DNA of 34,934 bases, taken from positions 1-34,934 of the forward strand of contig JFHF01000070.1 of the NCBI GenBank assembly GCA_000648925.1, read 5' to 3'. Shown one piece after another: positions 22,603-31,011 of this stretch (position 1 is the stretch's first letter; the number at the start of each line of letters is the position of its first letter). Source of the stretch: Caballeronia jiangsuensis (GTDB lineage: Bacteria; Pseudomonadota; Gammaproteobacteria; Burkholderiales; Burkholderiaceae). The translations under genes were made by a program, and so were the position numbers. The notes below the pieces were generated by a model. That model did no database searches and had not been told where the DNA came from. It worked only from the letters and a program-made list of their open reading frames with translations.

Positions 22603-24072
22603 TTACATCAACACAATGTCATACTGCTCCTGACTAAGATTACTCTCCACCTGCAACGAAACCGGCTTCCCGATGAAATCCATCAGCATAGCCAGATGCT
22701 GCGATTCTTCTTCGAGAAATAAATCGATCACCTGCTGCGAAGCCACGACCCGAAACTCACGCGGATTGAACTGCCGCGATTCGCGCATGATTTCACGCAG
22801 CACGTCATAGCACACAGTGCGCGGCGTCTTCACCTGACCCTTGCCTTCGCATATCGGGCACGGTTCGCACAACACATGAGCGAGTGACTCGCGCGTGCGT
22901 TTTCGCGTCATCTCCACGAGCCCCAACTGCGAAAACCCGTTCACCGTCACGCGCGTCCGGTCCCGCGACAAAGCCTTCTTCAGTTCCCACAGAACCTGAT
23001 CGCGGTGCTCGACATTCTCCATGTCGATGAAATCGATGATGATGATCCCGCCGAGATTCCTGAGCCGCAGTTGCCGCGCGATCGTATGCGCCGCTTCGAG
23101 GTTCGTCTTGAAGATCGTGTCGTCGAAATTGCGCGCGCCGACATAGCCGCCCGTATTGACGTCGATGGTCGTCATCGCCTCGGTCTGGTCGATCATCAGA
23201 TAACCGCCAGATTTGAGATCGACGCGCCGCGACAGCGCCCGCTGAATCTCCGCCTCGATGTTGTACAGATCGAATAGCGGACGCTCGCCGGTGTAGTGAT
23301 GCAGACGCGGTGCCACCGCCGGCGTGAACTCCGCCGCGAAGTCGGCGAGCATCTGATACGTTTCGCGCGAATCGACCTGCATGCGCGTGGTCTCGTCGTT
23401 GACGAAATCGCGCAGTACGCGTTGCGCGAGGTTCAGATCCTGATAGAGCAGCGTAGTGGGCGGCACGCGCTGCGCCTGAGCCACGATCGTCGCCCAGGTC
23501 TTGCGCAGGTACGCGACATCGGCCGCGAGTTCTTCGCTCGTCGCGTCTTCGGCGATGGTCCGCACGATATAGCCGCCTTTCTCGTCGGCGGGCAGCACGG
23601 CCGTCAGGCGCGCGCGCACGGCCTCGCGCTCCGCCTCGCTCTCGATCTTCTGCGAGATGCCGATATGCGGCTCCTGCGGCAGATACACGAGCGTGCGTCC
23701 CGCGATGCTCACCTGCGTCGACAGCCGCGCGCCCTTCGTGCCGATCGGGTCTTTCACGACCTGCACCATCAGCGACTGCCCTTCGAAGACGATCTTCTCG
23801 ATCGGCACATGCGGCGCCGACGAATGCGGCTCGCCCGCGATACGCGGATGCCAGATATCGGCGACATGGAGGAACGCGGCGCGTTCGAGGCCGATATCGA
23901 TGAACGCGGATTGCATGCCCGGCAGCACACGCACGACACGGCCGAGATAGACATTGCCGACGCGTCCGCGCGAAAGCGTGCGCTCGACGTGAAGTTCCTG
24001 AACGGCGCCTTGCTGAACCAGTGCGACGCGGGTTTCCTGCGGTGTGACGTTGATCAGGATTTCTTCGTTCAT
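22603..24072 (-). CDS. rng: Ribonuclease G
   Basis: A 489-residue endoribonuclease that matures the 5' end of 16S rRNA and decays some mRNAs in the cytoplasm; length equals E. coli RNase G. The S1-like domain near residues 35-125 contains GNVYLGRVVRVLPGMQSAFIDIGLERAAFLH. Catalytic metal residues are in MTTIDVNTGGYVG and IIIIDFIDM, and the zinc-link CxxC is in EPCPICEGKG. ATG 24072 gives the canonical MNEEILINVTPQETRVAL start and lies seven bases after the maf stop. It is the last gene of the hemF-nadD-rsfS-rlmH-maf-rng run. Its 3' end is the target of the integrative element, which preserved the coding sequence. Confidence 0.96.
   Translation of the reverse strand: MNEEILINVTPQETRVALVQQGAVQELHVERTLSRGRVGNVYLGRVVRVLPGMQSAFIDIGLERAAFLHVADIWHPRIAGEPHSSAPHVPIEKIVFEGQSLMVQVVKDPIGTKGARLSTQVSIAGRTLVYLPQEPHIGISQKIESEAEREAVRARLTAVLPADEKGGYIVRTIAEDATSEELAADVAYLRKTWATIVAQAQRVPPTTLLYQDLNLAQRVLRDFVNDETTRMQVDSRETYQMLADFAAEFTPAVAPRLHHYTGERPLFDLYNIEAEIQRALSRRVDLKSGGYLMIDQTEAMTTIDVNTGGYVGARNFDDTIFKTNLEAAHTIARQLRLRNLGGIIIIDFIDMENVEHRDQVLWELKKALSRDRTRVTVNGFSQLGLVEMTRKRTRESLAHVLCEPCPICEGKGQVKTPRTVCYDVLREIMRESRQFNPREFRVVASQQVIDLFLEEESQHLAMLMDFIGKPVSLQVESNLSQEQYDIVLM
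22605..22625. repeat. Right attachment-site copy (inside the rng 3' end)
   Basis: Identical to 19606-19626. It lies within the intact rng gene, covering its last codons and the first base of the stop. After insertion the stop codon is TAA rather than TGA; the protein end is unchanged. Confidence 0.75.
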
Positions 24073-24079
24073 GGCCTGT

Positions 24080-24694
24080 TTAGAATGCGACGCGCGCCAC
24101 GCGCAAGAGTGCTGCTGTTTCGAAAAGGGGCAAACCCATGATACCCGAATAGGACCCGTCGATTCGCTCGATGAACTCCGCCGCGCGTCCCTGTATGCCG
24201 TACGCGCCCGCCTTGCCGAGCGGCTCGCCCGACGCGGCGTAGCGTTGCAGCGCAGCACGATCGGCGCGTGCGAAGCGCACCGTCGAGCGCGAGAGCGCGG
24301 GTTCGAGCAGCGCGCCATCGGCATCGACGACGGCGAGCGCCGTCAGCACTTCGTGCTCGCGGCCCGCGAGGCGTTCGAGCATCGCGACGGCGTCTTCCTC
24401 GTGCTGCGGCTTGCCGAGGATCAGGCCGTCGATGGTCACGGTGGTATCGGCGACGAGCACCGGCGCGCTCGCATGGCCGCCCGCAACGAGCCGCGCGCGC
24501 GCCGCGTGCGCCTTCAACGCGCAGACGCGCACGACATACGCATCGGCGGATTCGCCCGGCAGCTCGGCTTCGAGCGCTTCGGCGTCTTCATCGGGACGGG
24601 GAAGGAGGAGTTCGTACCGCACGCCGAGCTGACGCAGCAGCTCCTGACGGCGCGGGCTTTGAGACGCGAGATAAACGAAGGGATGAGTCGGCAT
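24080..24694 (-). CDS. maf: Maf-family nucleoside triphosphate pyrophosphatase
   Basis: A 204-residue cytosolic pyrophosphatase that hydrolyses non-canonical or excess nucleotides such as dTTP, UTP or methylated forms. It starts with the Maf signature YLASQSPRRQELLRQLG and has VLVADTTVTIDG with the Asp base, GKP, LALVD-like LTALAVVDADG, and the GKAGAYGIQGRAAEFIERIDGSYSGIMGLPL end. These fit the YhdE type (dTTP/UTPase). Start ATG 24694 (MPTHPFVYLASQS) is family-like; ATG 24721 is nine codons earlier. Neither has a strong ribosome-binding site. It lies 54 bases after rlmH and seven before rng. Confidence 0.93.
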   Translation of the reverse strand: MPTHPFVYLASQSPRRQELLRQLGVRYELLLPRPDEDAEALEAELPGESADAYVVRVCALKAHAARARLVAGGHASAPVLVADTTVTIDGLILGKPQHEEDAVAMLERLAGREHEVLTALAVVDADGALLEPALSRSTVRFARADRAALQRYAASGEPLGKAGAYGIQGRAAEFIERIDGSYSGIMGLPLFETAALLRVARVAF

Positions 24695-24748
24695 CTTGAA
24701 GTCGGTTCGAATGGCGCGCACGGCATTCGATCCGACATCGAAAAAGCC

Positions 24749-25219
24749 TCACGCGCGATGATAGGGATGATTCTGCGTGATGCTCCACGCGCGGTAAAGC
24801 TGTTCGGCAAGCAGCACGCGCACCATGCCATGCGGCAGCGTGAGGCTCGATATGCGCAGCATCAACTCGGCGCGCGCTTTCACGGCCGGGTCGAGCCCGT
24901 CCGCGCCGCCGATCACGAACGCGACATCGCGTCCATCCTGCTGCCAGCCGGGCAGGGCGTTCGCGAGTTGCATCGTGGTCCAGTCGCGGCCGCGTTCGTC
25001 GAGTGCGACGACGCGCGCGTTCTTCGGCAAGGCGGCTTCGATGCGCTGCTTCTCGGCCGCCATCACGCTTTCGGCATTGCGCCCCGACGAGCGCTGCTCG
25101 GGCTTGATTTCCTTCAGCTCGATGCGCAGTTCGGGCGGCATGCGCTTCGCGTATTCGTCGAAGCCATTCGTGATCCAGTCGGGCATCTTGTGTCCGACGG
25201 CGAGGATGACCAGCTTCAT
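24749..25219 (-). CDS. rlmH: 23S rRNA pseudouridine-1915 N3-methyltransferase
   Basis: A 156-residue SPOUT methyltransferase acting on assembled 70S ribosomes. The start MKLVILAVGHKMPDWI, the central VVALDERGRDWTT and AFVIGGADGLDP (knot loop that binds S-adenosylmethionine), and the C-terminal LPHGMVRVLLAEQLYRAWSI with NHPYHRA are all RlmH hallmarks. Length is normal (E. coli 155). It lies 14 bases after rsfS, the usual neighbour in proteobacteria, linking ribosome silencing and 50S modification. Confidence 0.97.
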   Translation of the reverse strand: MKLVILAVGHKMPDWITNGFDEYAKRMPPELRIELKEIKPEQRSSGRNAESVMAAEKQRIEAALPKNARVVALDERGRDWTTMQLANALPGWQQDGRDVAFVIGGADGLDPAVKARAELMLRISSLTLPHGMVRVLLAEQLYRAWSITQNHPYHRA

Positions 25220-25233
25220 CGAACGACGCGGCT

Positions 25234-25686
25234 TCAGTGCTTGCGCGTGGTCTTGCGCGCGGGACGTTTGATCGCGGGTGCGTCGTCTTCCTCGTCCTCG
25301 TCTTCATCGGCGGTGACGTTCGCGCCGCCGAACATGTTCGGCTTTTGCAGCTTCACGCGCACGGGTTTGTCGCCCCAGACTTCTTCGAGGTTGTAGTACT
25401 GGCGCAGCGCGGGTTGCAGGATGTGAACGACCGCGTCGCCGCAATCGACCAGCACCCATTCGCCGATCTCTTCGCCTTCCGTGCTGATGATATCGCCGCC
25501 GGCTTCCTTGACCTTCTCGCGCACGCTATTGGCGATTGCCTTGGTCTGCCGGTTCGACGTGCCGCTCGCCACGACCACGCGGTCGAACAGCGACGTCAGA
25601 TGGGTGGTGTTGAACACTTTGATGTCTTGCGCCTTGACGTCTTCGAGACCGTCGATGATCGCGCGTTGAAGCTTCTGAAGTTCCAT
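25234..25686 (-). CDS. rsfS: Ribosomal silencing factor RsfS with charged C-terminal tail
   Basis: A 150-residue protein. Residues 1-114 form the RsfS domain: IIDGLEDVKAQDIKVFN, SLFDRVVVASGTSNRQTKAIANSV, GEWVLVDCGDAVVHIL and LRQYYNLEEVWGD. RsfS binds L14 of the large subunit and blocks subunit joining when nutrients are short. The usual protein is about 105-120 residues; here a tail of some 35 residues follows, first acidic (ADEDEDEEDD) then basic (KRPARKTTRKH). ATG 25686 begins two bases after the nadD stop, so translation is coupled. Confidence 0.95.
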   Translation of the reverse strand: MELQKLQRAIIDGLEDVKAQDIKVFNTTHLTSLFDRVVVASGTSNRQTKAIANSVREKVKEAGGDIISTEGEEIGEWVLVDCGDAVVHILQPALRQYYNLEEVWGDKPVRVKLQKPNMFGGANVTADEDEDEEDDAPAIKRPARKTTRKH

Positions 25687-25688
25687 GG

Positions 25689-26393
25689 TTACCGTGTCTG
25701 GTACAGGTGATGTTGAACAATATAGTCCCATACAGCCGATGGGACGTGATCGCGGGCCTGCGCGCGGGCATCGTGTTCGTCTGTCATCGTGCGCGCTTCC
25801 TCGCGGATCGCCGTGGCGGATACGTCGATGAGAAGCGTCTCGTCGATGAGCACGTGCCCGTGCGGGCTCGCTTGCAGTGTTTCGGGCGACGCGGCGCGCT
25901 TTTGCACTTGCGCCGCGACCACCGCCGGCAGCGTCGCGACATCGAATCCGGGGCGCGTCTCCACGCAGACATGCGCGTAGTCGAAGAGCCGCATCCATTG
26001 ATGCCACGAGTCGAGCTTGACGAGCTGATCCGCGCCCATCAGCAACGAAAGCGATGCGTCCGCGCCTTCGCACTCGCGCCAGCGGGCGAGCGTGTCGACG
26101 GTGTAGGTGTCGCCCTGGCGATCGATTTCATCGGTGGCGACGATGACCTGCACGCCGTCGAGTTCGAGCGATGCCGCCGCCGCGCGCGTCATCGCCAGCC
26201 GATGCTCCGGCGCCGATACGCCCGCCTTCTGCCACGGCTGACCGGCGGGCAGCAGCACGAGATCGGTCAGCCGCAGCAACTCGACGAAACGCCGCGCGAG
26301 CGCGAGATGCCCGTTGTGGATCGGATCGAAGGTGCCGCCGAACAGGCCGACGCGCTTGGCGCACGACGCGCGAGCCGATGCGGCCTGGGTCAC
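25689..26393 (-). CDS. nadD: Nicotinate-nucleotide adenylyltransferase
   Basis: A 234-residue cytosolic enzyme that makes deamido-NAD from nicotinate mononucleotide and ATP in NAD synthesis. It has the nucleotidyltransferase signature VGLFGGTFDPIHNGHL with HNGH, the LLMGADQLVKLDSWHQW segment, and a late SATAIREEAR motif (ISSTxIR-like). The start is probably GTG 26393, which overlaps the hemF stop as GTGA and has GGGA six bases upstream; ATG 26399, two codons earlier, sits directly against that site. It is followed after two bases by rsfS. Confidence 0.94.
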   Translation of the reverse strand: MTQAASARASCAKRVGLFGGTFDPIHNGHLALARRFVELLRLTDLVLLPAGQPWQKAGVSAPEHRLAMTRAAAASLELDGVQVIVATDEIDRQGDTYTVDTLARWRECEGADASLSLLMGADQLVKLDSWHQWMRLFDYAHVCVETRPGFDVATLPAVVAAQVQKRAASPETLQASPHGHVLIDETLLIDVSATAIREEARTMTDEHDARAQARDHVPSAVWDYIVQHHLYQTR

Positions 26394-27349
26394 AGCCATT
26401 CCCGCCGCACCAGGAAATCTTCGTAGAGCCGCGCTTCCGGCGTGCCGGGCTCGGGTTGCCAGTCGTAGCGCCAGTTCGCGACGGGCGGCATCGACATCAG
26501 AATCGATTCCGTGCGTCCGCCGCTTTGCAGACCGAAGTGCGTGCCGCGATCGAACACGAGATTGAATTCGACGTAGCGCCCGCGCCGATACGCCTGAAAC
26601 TCGCGCTCGTGCGCCGAATACGGCGTGTCGCGGCGGCGTTCGATGACCGGCAGATACGCTTTCAGAAACGCATCGCCGACGCTTCGCATCATCGCGAACG
26701 AGCGCTCGAAGCCGGGCTCCGAGAAGTCGTCGAAGAAAATGCCGCCGATGCCGCGCTGCTCGTTGCGATGCTTCAGATAGAAATACTCGTCGCACCACGT
26801 CTTGAAGCGCGGATACAGCTCGGCGCCGAACGGATCGAGCGCGTCGCGGCAGACCCGATGGAAATGCCGCGCGTCGTCCTCGTAGCCGTAGACCGGCGTG
26901 AGATCCATGCCGCCGCCGAACCAGAAGATCGGCGCTTCGCCCGGCTTCGTCGCGGTGAGCATGCGCACGTTCATGTGCACGGTGGGGCAGTGCGGATTGC
27001 GCGGATGCATCACGAGCGACACGCCGAGCGCTTCGAAGCCGCGTCCCGCGAGTTGCGGACGCGCCGCGCTCGCGGAAGGCGGCAGCGCGTCGCCCTGCAC
27101 GTCCGAAAAGCCGATGCCGCCGCGCTCGAAAAACCCGCCGCCTTCCAGAATGCGCGTGACGCCGCCGCCGCGCAGATGCGCGCCGGGCTCGCGGGTCCAG
27201 GCATCGGTGGCGAAGGCGGTGCCGTCGAAGGCGCCGAGGGTATCGGCGATGCGCGTCTGCAGGCCCGTCAGATAATCGCGGACGGCTGCGATATCGTGGG
27301 CTGCGTCGTGTTCGTTGTGTTGTTCCGCGCTGCGGTTCGGTTCACTCAT
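26390..27349 (-). CDS. hemF: Oxygen-dependent coproporphyrinogen III oxidase
   Basis: A 319-residue cytosolic enzyme that oxidatively decarboxylates coproporphyrinogen III to protoporphyrinogen IX in haem synthesis. Characteristic segments are GGGVTRILEGGGFFERGGIGFSDV, VSLVMHPRNPHCPTVHMNVR, FWFGGGMDLTP, RGIGGIFFDDF and GRYVEFNLVFDRGTHFGLQSGGRTESILMSMPP. Length is slightly longer than E. coli (299) because of a short polar N-terminus (SEPNRSAEQHNEHD). First gene of the hemF-to-rng run; its stop overlaps nadD. The 138-base gap towards purD holds the purD terminator, so hemF should have its own promoter, not identified. Confidence 0.97.
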   Translation of the reverse strand: MSEPNRSAEQHNEHDAAHDIAAVRDYLTGLQTRIADTLGAFDGTAFATDAWTREPGAHLRGGGVTRILEGGGFFERGGIGFSDVQGDALPPSASAARPQLAGRGFEALGVSLVMHPRNPHCPTVHMNVRMLTATKPGEAPIFWFGGGMDLTPVYGYEDDARHFHRVCRDALDPFGAELYPRFKTWCDEYFYLKHRNEQRGIGGIFFDDFSEPGFERSFAMMRSVGDAFLKAYLPVIERRRDTPYSAHEREFQAYRRGRYVEFNLVFDRGTHFGLQSGGRTESILMSMPPVANWRYDWQPEPGTPEARLYEDFLVRREWL

Positions 27350-27407
27350 CGATTGCTGCGTGCGCCCTGTAGGCGGCCATGAATGGGCGGGGGTTAACCC
27401 TTCGTTT

Positions 27408-27451
27408 CGAAACTCTGAAAAGCACGCTGCCGGACACGAGGTCCGGCAGCG
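27408..27451 (-). terminator. Intrinsic terminator after purD
   Basis: Eleven-pair perfect stem: 27425-27435 with 27441-27451, loop ACGAG. Read on the minus strand it is followed by TGCTTTTCAGAGTTT. It separates purD from hemF. Confidence 0.82.
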
Positions 27452-27487
27452 CGTCGGCTCATGCGGCGCAAGCCGCGCGGTGCCGCT

Positions 27488-28789
27488 TCAGTGCTTGTCG
27501 GCAGGCTTGTCCGCCGACTGCTTGCGGTTCACCGCCCGATAGCCGATGTCCCGGCGGTATTGCATGCCGTCGAAGGAAATCTGGTTGACTGTATCGTAGA
27601 CCACGGATTGCGCGCCGCGCACGGAATCCGCCAGACCGACGACGCACAGCACGCGTCCGCCCGAGGTCGTGAGTTTCCCGTCGGTAAGCGTCGTGCCCGC
27701 GTGGAAAGTGACGGAATTCTCGGTTTCCGCCGGAATGCCGTTGATGCGGTCGCCCTTGCGCGGCGTTTCCGGATAGTTGTGTGCCGCGAGCACGACACCG
27801 AGCGCCGTACGGCGATCCCAGTCGAGATCGACGGTGTCGAGCTTGCCGTCGATCGCCATTTCCACGACCTTCGAGAAGTCGCCCTTCAGGCGCGCCATGA
27901 TCGGCTGCGTCTCCGGATCGCCCATGCGGCAGTTGAATTCGAGCGTTTTCGGATTGCCGTTCGCGTCGATCATCAGGCCGGCGTACAGGAAGCCGGTGAA
28001 GCGGATGCCTTCGCCTTCCATGCCGCGCACTGTCGGCTGGATGATTTCGCGCATCACGCGTGCGTGCAGTTGCGGCGTGACGATCGGCGCGGGCGAGTAG
28101 GCGCCCATGCCGCCCGTGTTCGGACCCTTGTCGCCGTCGAGCAGGCGTTTGTGGTCTTGGCTCGACGCGAGCGCGAGCACGTGCTTGCCGTCTACCATCA
28201 CGATGAAGCTCGCTTCCTCGCCCGCGAGAAATTCCTCGATCACGACGCGCGCGCCCGCGTCGCCGAGCTTGTTGTCGGCGAGCATGGAATCGACGGCGGC
28301 GTGCGCTTCTTCCAGCGTCATCGCCACGACGACGCCCTTGCCGGCCGCCAGTCCGTCCGCCTTGACGACGATCGGCGCGCCTTTCGCGTCGATATACGCG
28401 TGCGCGGCGGCGGTGTCGGAGAAGGTTTCGTACTCGGCCGTCGGAATGTTGTGGCGCTTCATGAACGCCTTCGCGAAGTCCTTCGAGCTTTCCAGTTGCG
28501 CGGCTTCACGGCTCGGCCCGAAGATTTTCAGGCCGCGCGAGCGGAACAGATTGACGATGCCCGCGGCGAGCGGCTGCTCTGGCCCGACGAGCGTGAACGC
28601 GACATGCTCCTTCTCGACGAAATCGGCGAGTTCCGCCGGGTCCGTGATGTCGACGTTGCGCAGACGCTCGTCCTGCGCGGTGCCACCGTTGCCCGGCGCC
28701 ACATAGACGATCTGCACGCGCGGCGATTGCGCGAGCTTCCAGGCCAGCGCGTGTTCGCGGCCGCCGGAACCGACGACGAGTAACTTCAT
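27488..28789 (-). CDS. purD: Phosphoribosylamine-glycine ligase (GAR synthetase)
   Basis: A 433-residue ATP-grasp enzyme, the second step of purine synthesis, making the GAR that PurT or PurN then formylates. Seen: MKLLVVGSGGREHALAWKL, LVGPEQPLAAGIV, the ATP-grasp PIVVKADGLAAGKGVVVAMT, NTGGMGAYSPAPIVT, and LEFNCRMGDPETQPIM near residue 290. ATG 28789 is the canonical start, with GGGGAT five bases upstream; an upstream in-frame ATG would add unrelated residues. Ends with a lysine-rich tail (KQSADKPADKH). Downstream is a strong terminator. yebC lies 257 bases upstream. Confidence 0.97.
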   Translation of the reverse strand: MKLLVVGSGGREHALAWKLAQSPRVQIVYVAPGNGGTAQDERLRNVDITDPAELADFVEKEHVAFTLVGPEQPLAAGIVNLFRSRGLKIFGPSREAAQLESSKDFAKAFMKRHNIPTAEYETFSDTAAAHAYIDAKGAPIVVKADGLAAGKGVVVAMTLEEAHAAVDSMLADNKLGDAGARVVIEEFLAGEEASFIVMVDGKHVLALASSQDHKRLLDGDKGPNTGGMGAYSPAPIVTPQLHARVMREIIQPTVRGMEGEGIRFTGFLYAGLMIDANGNPKTLEFNCRMGDPETQPIMARLKGDFSKVVEMAIDGKLDTVDLDWDRRTALGVVLAAHNYPETPRKGDRINGIPAETENSVTFHAGTTLTDGKLTTSGGRVLCVVGLADSVRGAQSVVYDTVNQISFDGMQYRRDIGYRAVNRKQSADKPADKH

Positions 28790-29002
28790 TTGAATCCCCG
28801 AAATCCTGACAAAAAGCGGCTTGAGAAAAAGCGGCGGGCGCATGGCCCCTGACTTGCGCGCATGACGGCGGTCGATACGTCGCGAAGGCGGCTCGCGCTG
28901 ACATCGGCTGCGTCACGCGCCTTCCAGGGGCGATGCCGCGCCGCAAAGATCGCGCGGCGCTGCTCCGGCATGCGAGCCGAAGCGAAAGATGTTCCATGCG
29001 GG

Positions 29003-29034
29003 GCGGGGCGGCTTTCGTTTGCGCCGCGCCCCGC
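29003..29034. other. GC-rich hairpin in the yebC-purD gap
   Basis: Within the 257-base gap 28790-29046, ten bases at 29003-29012 pair with 29023-29034 around a TTTCGTTTGC loop, with a two-base bulge. It lies just after the yebC stop but lacks a T run, so it may slow transcription or protect the 3' end. Nothing else is recognised in this gap. Confidence 0.4.
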
Positions 29035-29046
29035 GCGATACGAAGC

Positions 29047-29775
29047 TCAGTCTTCGTTGATCGCGGCGTTTGTATAGACTTCCTGCACGTCGTCGAGATT
29101 TTCGAGCGCGTCGAGCAGTTTTTGCATCTTCGCTGCGTCGTCGCCGGTGAATTCGACTTCCGTCTGCGGTTTCATCGTCACTTCGGCGAGTTCCGCCTTG
29201 AAGCCCGCGGCTTCGAGCGCGTCCTTCACCTTCTGAAAATCGTTCGGCGGGCAGATCACTTCGATGCTGCCGTCCTCGTTCGTCACCACGTCGTCCGCGC
29301 CGGCTTCGAGCGCCGCGTCCATCAGCTTGTCTTCCGGCGTGCCGGGCGCGAACAGGAACTGGCCGACGTGATCGAACATGAACGACACCGAGCCGTCCGT
29401 GCCCATGTTGCCGCCGAACTTCGAGAACGCGTGGCGCACTTCCGCGACGGTGCGGGTGCGGTTGTCCGTCATCGTGTCGACGATGATCGCCGCGCCGCCG
29501 ATGCCGTAGCCTTCGTAGCGGATTTCTTCGTAGTTCGCGCCATCGACGCCGCCGACGCCGCGCTGGATCGCGCGGTTGATGTTGTCCTTCGGCATGTTGG
29601 CGTCGTAAGCCTTGTCGACGGCCAGACGCAGGCGCGGGTTCGAATCGGCCTCGCCGCCGCCCATGCGCGCCGCGACCTGGATTTCCTTGATGAGGCGCGT
29701 CCAGACCTTGCCCTTCTTCGCGTCGGCCGCGGCTTTCTTATGCTTGATGTTGGCCCATTTGGAATGACCCGCCAT
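29047..29775 (-). CDS. yebC: YebC/PmpR-family protein (translation or transcription factor)
   Basis: A 242-residue cytosolic protein with the full family pattern: MAGHSKWANIKHKKAAADAKKGKVWTRLIKEI at the start, NPRLRLAVDKAYDANMPKDNI, IRYEGYGIGGAAIIVD, NRTRTVAEVRHAFSKFGGNMG and a final acidic end. The family was first described as DNA-binding regulators; later work on YebC shows it helps ribosomes through proline stretches. Which applies here cannot be told. ATG 29775 has AGAAAGG a few bases upstream. It is on the same strand as upp and purD but is separated from upp by a terminator and probably has its own promoter. Confidence 0.96.
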   Translation of the reverse strand: MAGHSKWANIKHKKAAADAKKGKVWTRLIKEIQVAARMGGGEADSNPRLRLAVDKAYDANMPKDNINRAIQRGVGGVDGANYEEIRYEGYGIGGAAIIVDTMTDNRTRTVAEVRHAFSKFGGNMGTDGSVSFMFDHVGQFLFAPGTPEDKLMDAALEAGADDVVTNEDGSIEVICPPNDFQKVKDALEAAGFKAELAEVTMKPQTEVEFTGDDAAKMQKLLDALENLDDVQEVYTNAAINED

Positions 29776-30116
29776 TACCTTTCTCCATCGCGCTCGGGCG
29801 TCGAGCCGTGCGCCTAGTGTGCTGTCGTGCTTGCTTTGATGCCGAATGTGTCTGTCCGCGCCATGCTTCTCAGGCGGCTGCGGGTTCGCTCGCGGATCGT
29901 CGGATCCGGCGTTACCCGAATGGGAGCAGACCGAAATTTTAGCATGGCGGCGCGCGCTCCCAGAACCGCTGCGCGCCGGCCGAAACGGGAAAAATGATGC
30001 AAACCGCGTGAAATTCCGGCGAATCGCGGCGAAATCGTGCGAAGGCGGCGGTAAACGCAAACCGCCGCGCGGATGGCGCGGCGGTCGAAGGCGAAAACGC
30101 GGAATGAAACGGACGC
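29776..30116 (-). promoter_or_regulatory. yebC upstream region with extended -10 promoter candidate
   Basis: No gene is seen in these 341 bases. On the minus strand TGC followed by TAAAAT (plus coordinates 29936-29944) forms an extended -10 about 160 bases before yebC; no -35 match is clear. The upp terminator occupies the right side (30046-30085). Confidence 0.45.
30046..30085 (-). terminator. Intrinsic terminator after upp
   Basis: Perfect ten-pair stem: 30061-30070 with 30076-30085, loop of five, followed on the minus strand by TTGCGTTTACC, a moderate T-rich tail. It begins 31 bases after the upp stop. Confidence 0.7.
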
Positions 30117-30770
30117 TCAGTTCTTCGTGCCGAACAGGCGGTCGCCCGCGTCGCCGAGGCCCGGAACGATATACGCATGCTCGTTCAGATGCGAATCGAG
30201 CGACGCCACGTAGAGCTTCACATCCGGATGCGCGTCCTGGAACACCTTGACGCCTTCCGGCGCCGCGACCAGCGCGACGAACACGATGTTCTCGCTCAGC
30301 ACGTTGCGGCGCTTCATCACGTCGACGGCGTGCACCGCCGAGTAGCCCGTCGCGACCATCGGATCGCACAGGATGAAGACGCGCTCTTCCAGATCGGGCG
30401 GCAGGCGCACGAGATACTCGACCGGGCGATGATCCTCCGCCCGATACACGCCGATATGCCCGACGCGTGCCGACGGCACCAGATCGAGCAGGCCGTCCGA
30501 CATGCCGATGCCCGCGCGCAGCACCGGCACGATCGCGAGCTTCTTGCCGGCGATCACGGGCGCGTCGATATCGACGAGCGGCGTTTCCACGCGTTTGGTC
30601 GTGAGCGGCAGGTTGCGCGTGATTTCATAGCCCATCAGCAGCGTGATTTCCCGCAGCAGCTCGCGGAACGTGCGCGTCGACGTGTCCTTGTCGCGCATGT
30701 GGGTGAGCTTGTGCTGGATCAGCGGGTGATCGAGGATGAAGAGATTGGGAAAGCGGCTGTCTTGTTTCAT
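30117..30770 (-). CDS. upp: Uracil phosphoribosyltransferase
   Basis: A 217-residue pyrimidine-salvage enzyme that makes UMP from uracil and PRPP. It has NLFILDHPLIQHKLTHMRDKDTSTRTFRELLREI at the N-terminus, VPVLRAGIGMSDGLL, the PRPP loop ILCDPMVATGYSAVHAVDVMKRR, and ends VPGLGDAGDRLFGTK, as UPRTs do. The PRPP loop reads ATGYSA where E. coli has ATGGSA. ATG 30770 is the family start; the ribosome-binding site (GAGA) is weak. It is divergent from the SDR gene with 241 bases between; I see no clear promoter there beyond a TAGAAT at 30928 on the plus strand. Confidence 0.96.
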   Translation of the reverse strand: MKQDSRFPNLFILDHPLIQHKLTHMRDKDTSTRTFRELLREITLLMGYEITRNLPLTTKRVETPLVDIDAPVIAGKKLAIVPVLRAGIGMSDGLLDLVPSARVGHIGVYRAEDHRPVEYLVRLPPDLEERVFILCDPMVATGYSAVHAVDVMKRRNVLSENIVFVALVAAPEGVKVFQDAHPDVKLYVASLDSHLNEHAYIVPGLGDAGDRLFGTKN

Positions 30771-31011
30771 GGGTCTCGCGCGCGCGGCGCGTCCTGCTCG
30801 TGTGATGTTCTGCCTGCGACGCTCGGGGAGCGACAGTGGCGACAGTTTACCCAAAAGCCCGCCCGCACCTAAGAAGAATCGCGCGCCTCGTTCCATACGG
30901 CCGCCGACGTTGCCGCCCCGATTCTTCTAGAATTGCGCGATAGACATGAGACCCGCGTGCGCCACGGCGCGCATGTTCGACCAACGCATAAACAAAACTG
31001 GAGGATCGACG

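Larger units (their letters stand above)
19606..22625. mobile_element. 3-kb integrase-less integrative element inserted at the 3' end of rng
   Basis: The segment is bounded by two identical 21-bp copies (19606-19626 and 22605-22625) of the last codons of rng. The right copy completes the real rng gene; the left copy is the displaced original end. This is the footprint of a tyrosine integrase using a gene 3' end as attachment site. Inside are an acyltransferase gene, an IS3-family element, and subterminal repeats near both ends. No integrase, excisionase or mobilisation gene is present. The AT-richer composition of the acyltransferase supports transfer. Whether it moves in trans or is a decayed island is unknown. 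Confidence 0.65.

Noticed and set aside
30117..30770. Upp PRPP loop with Tyr instead of Gly (ATGYSA) as a lost active site
   Set aside because: Key Asp, Thr and Ser positions are kept and the rest of the enzyme is normal; probably a lineage variant.
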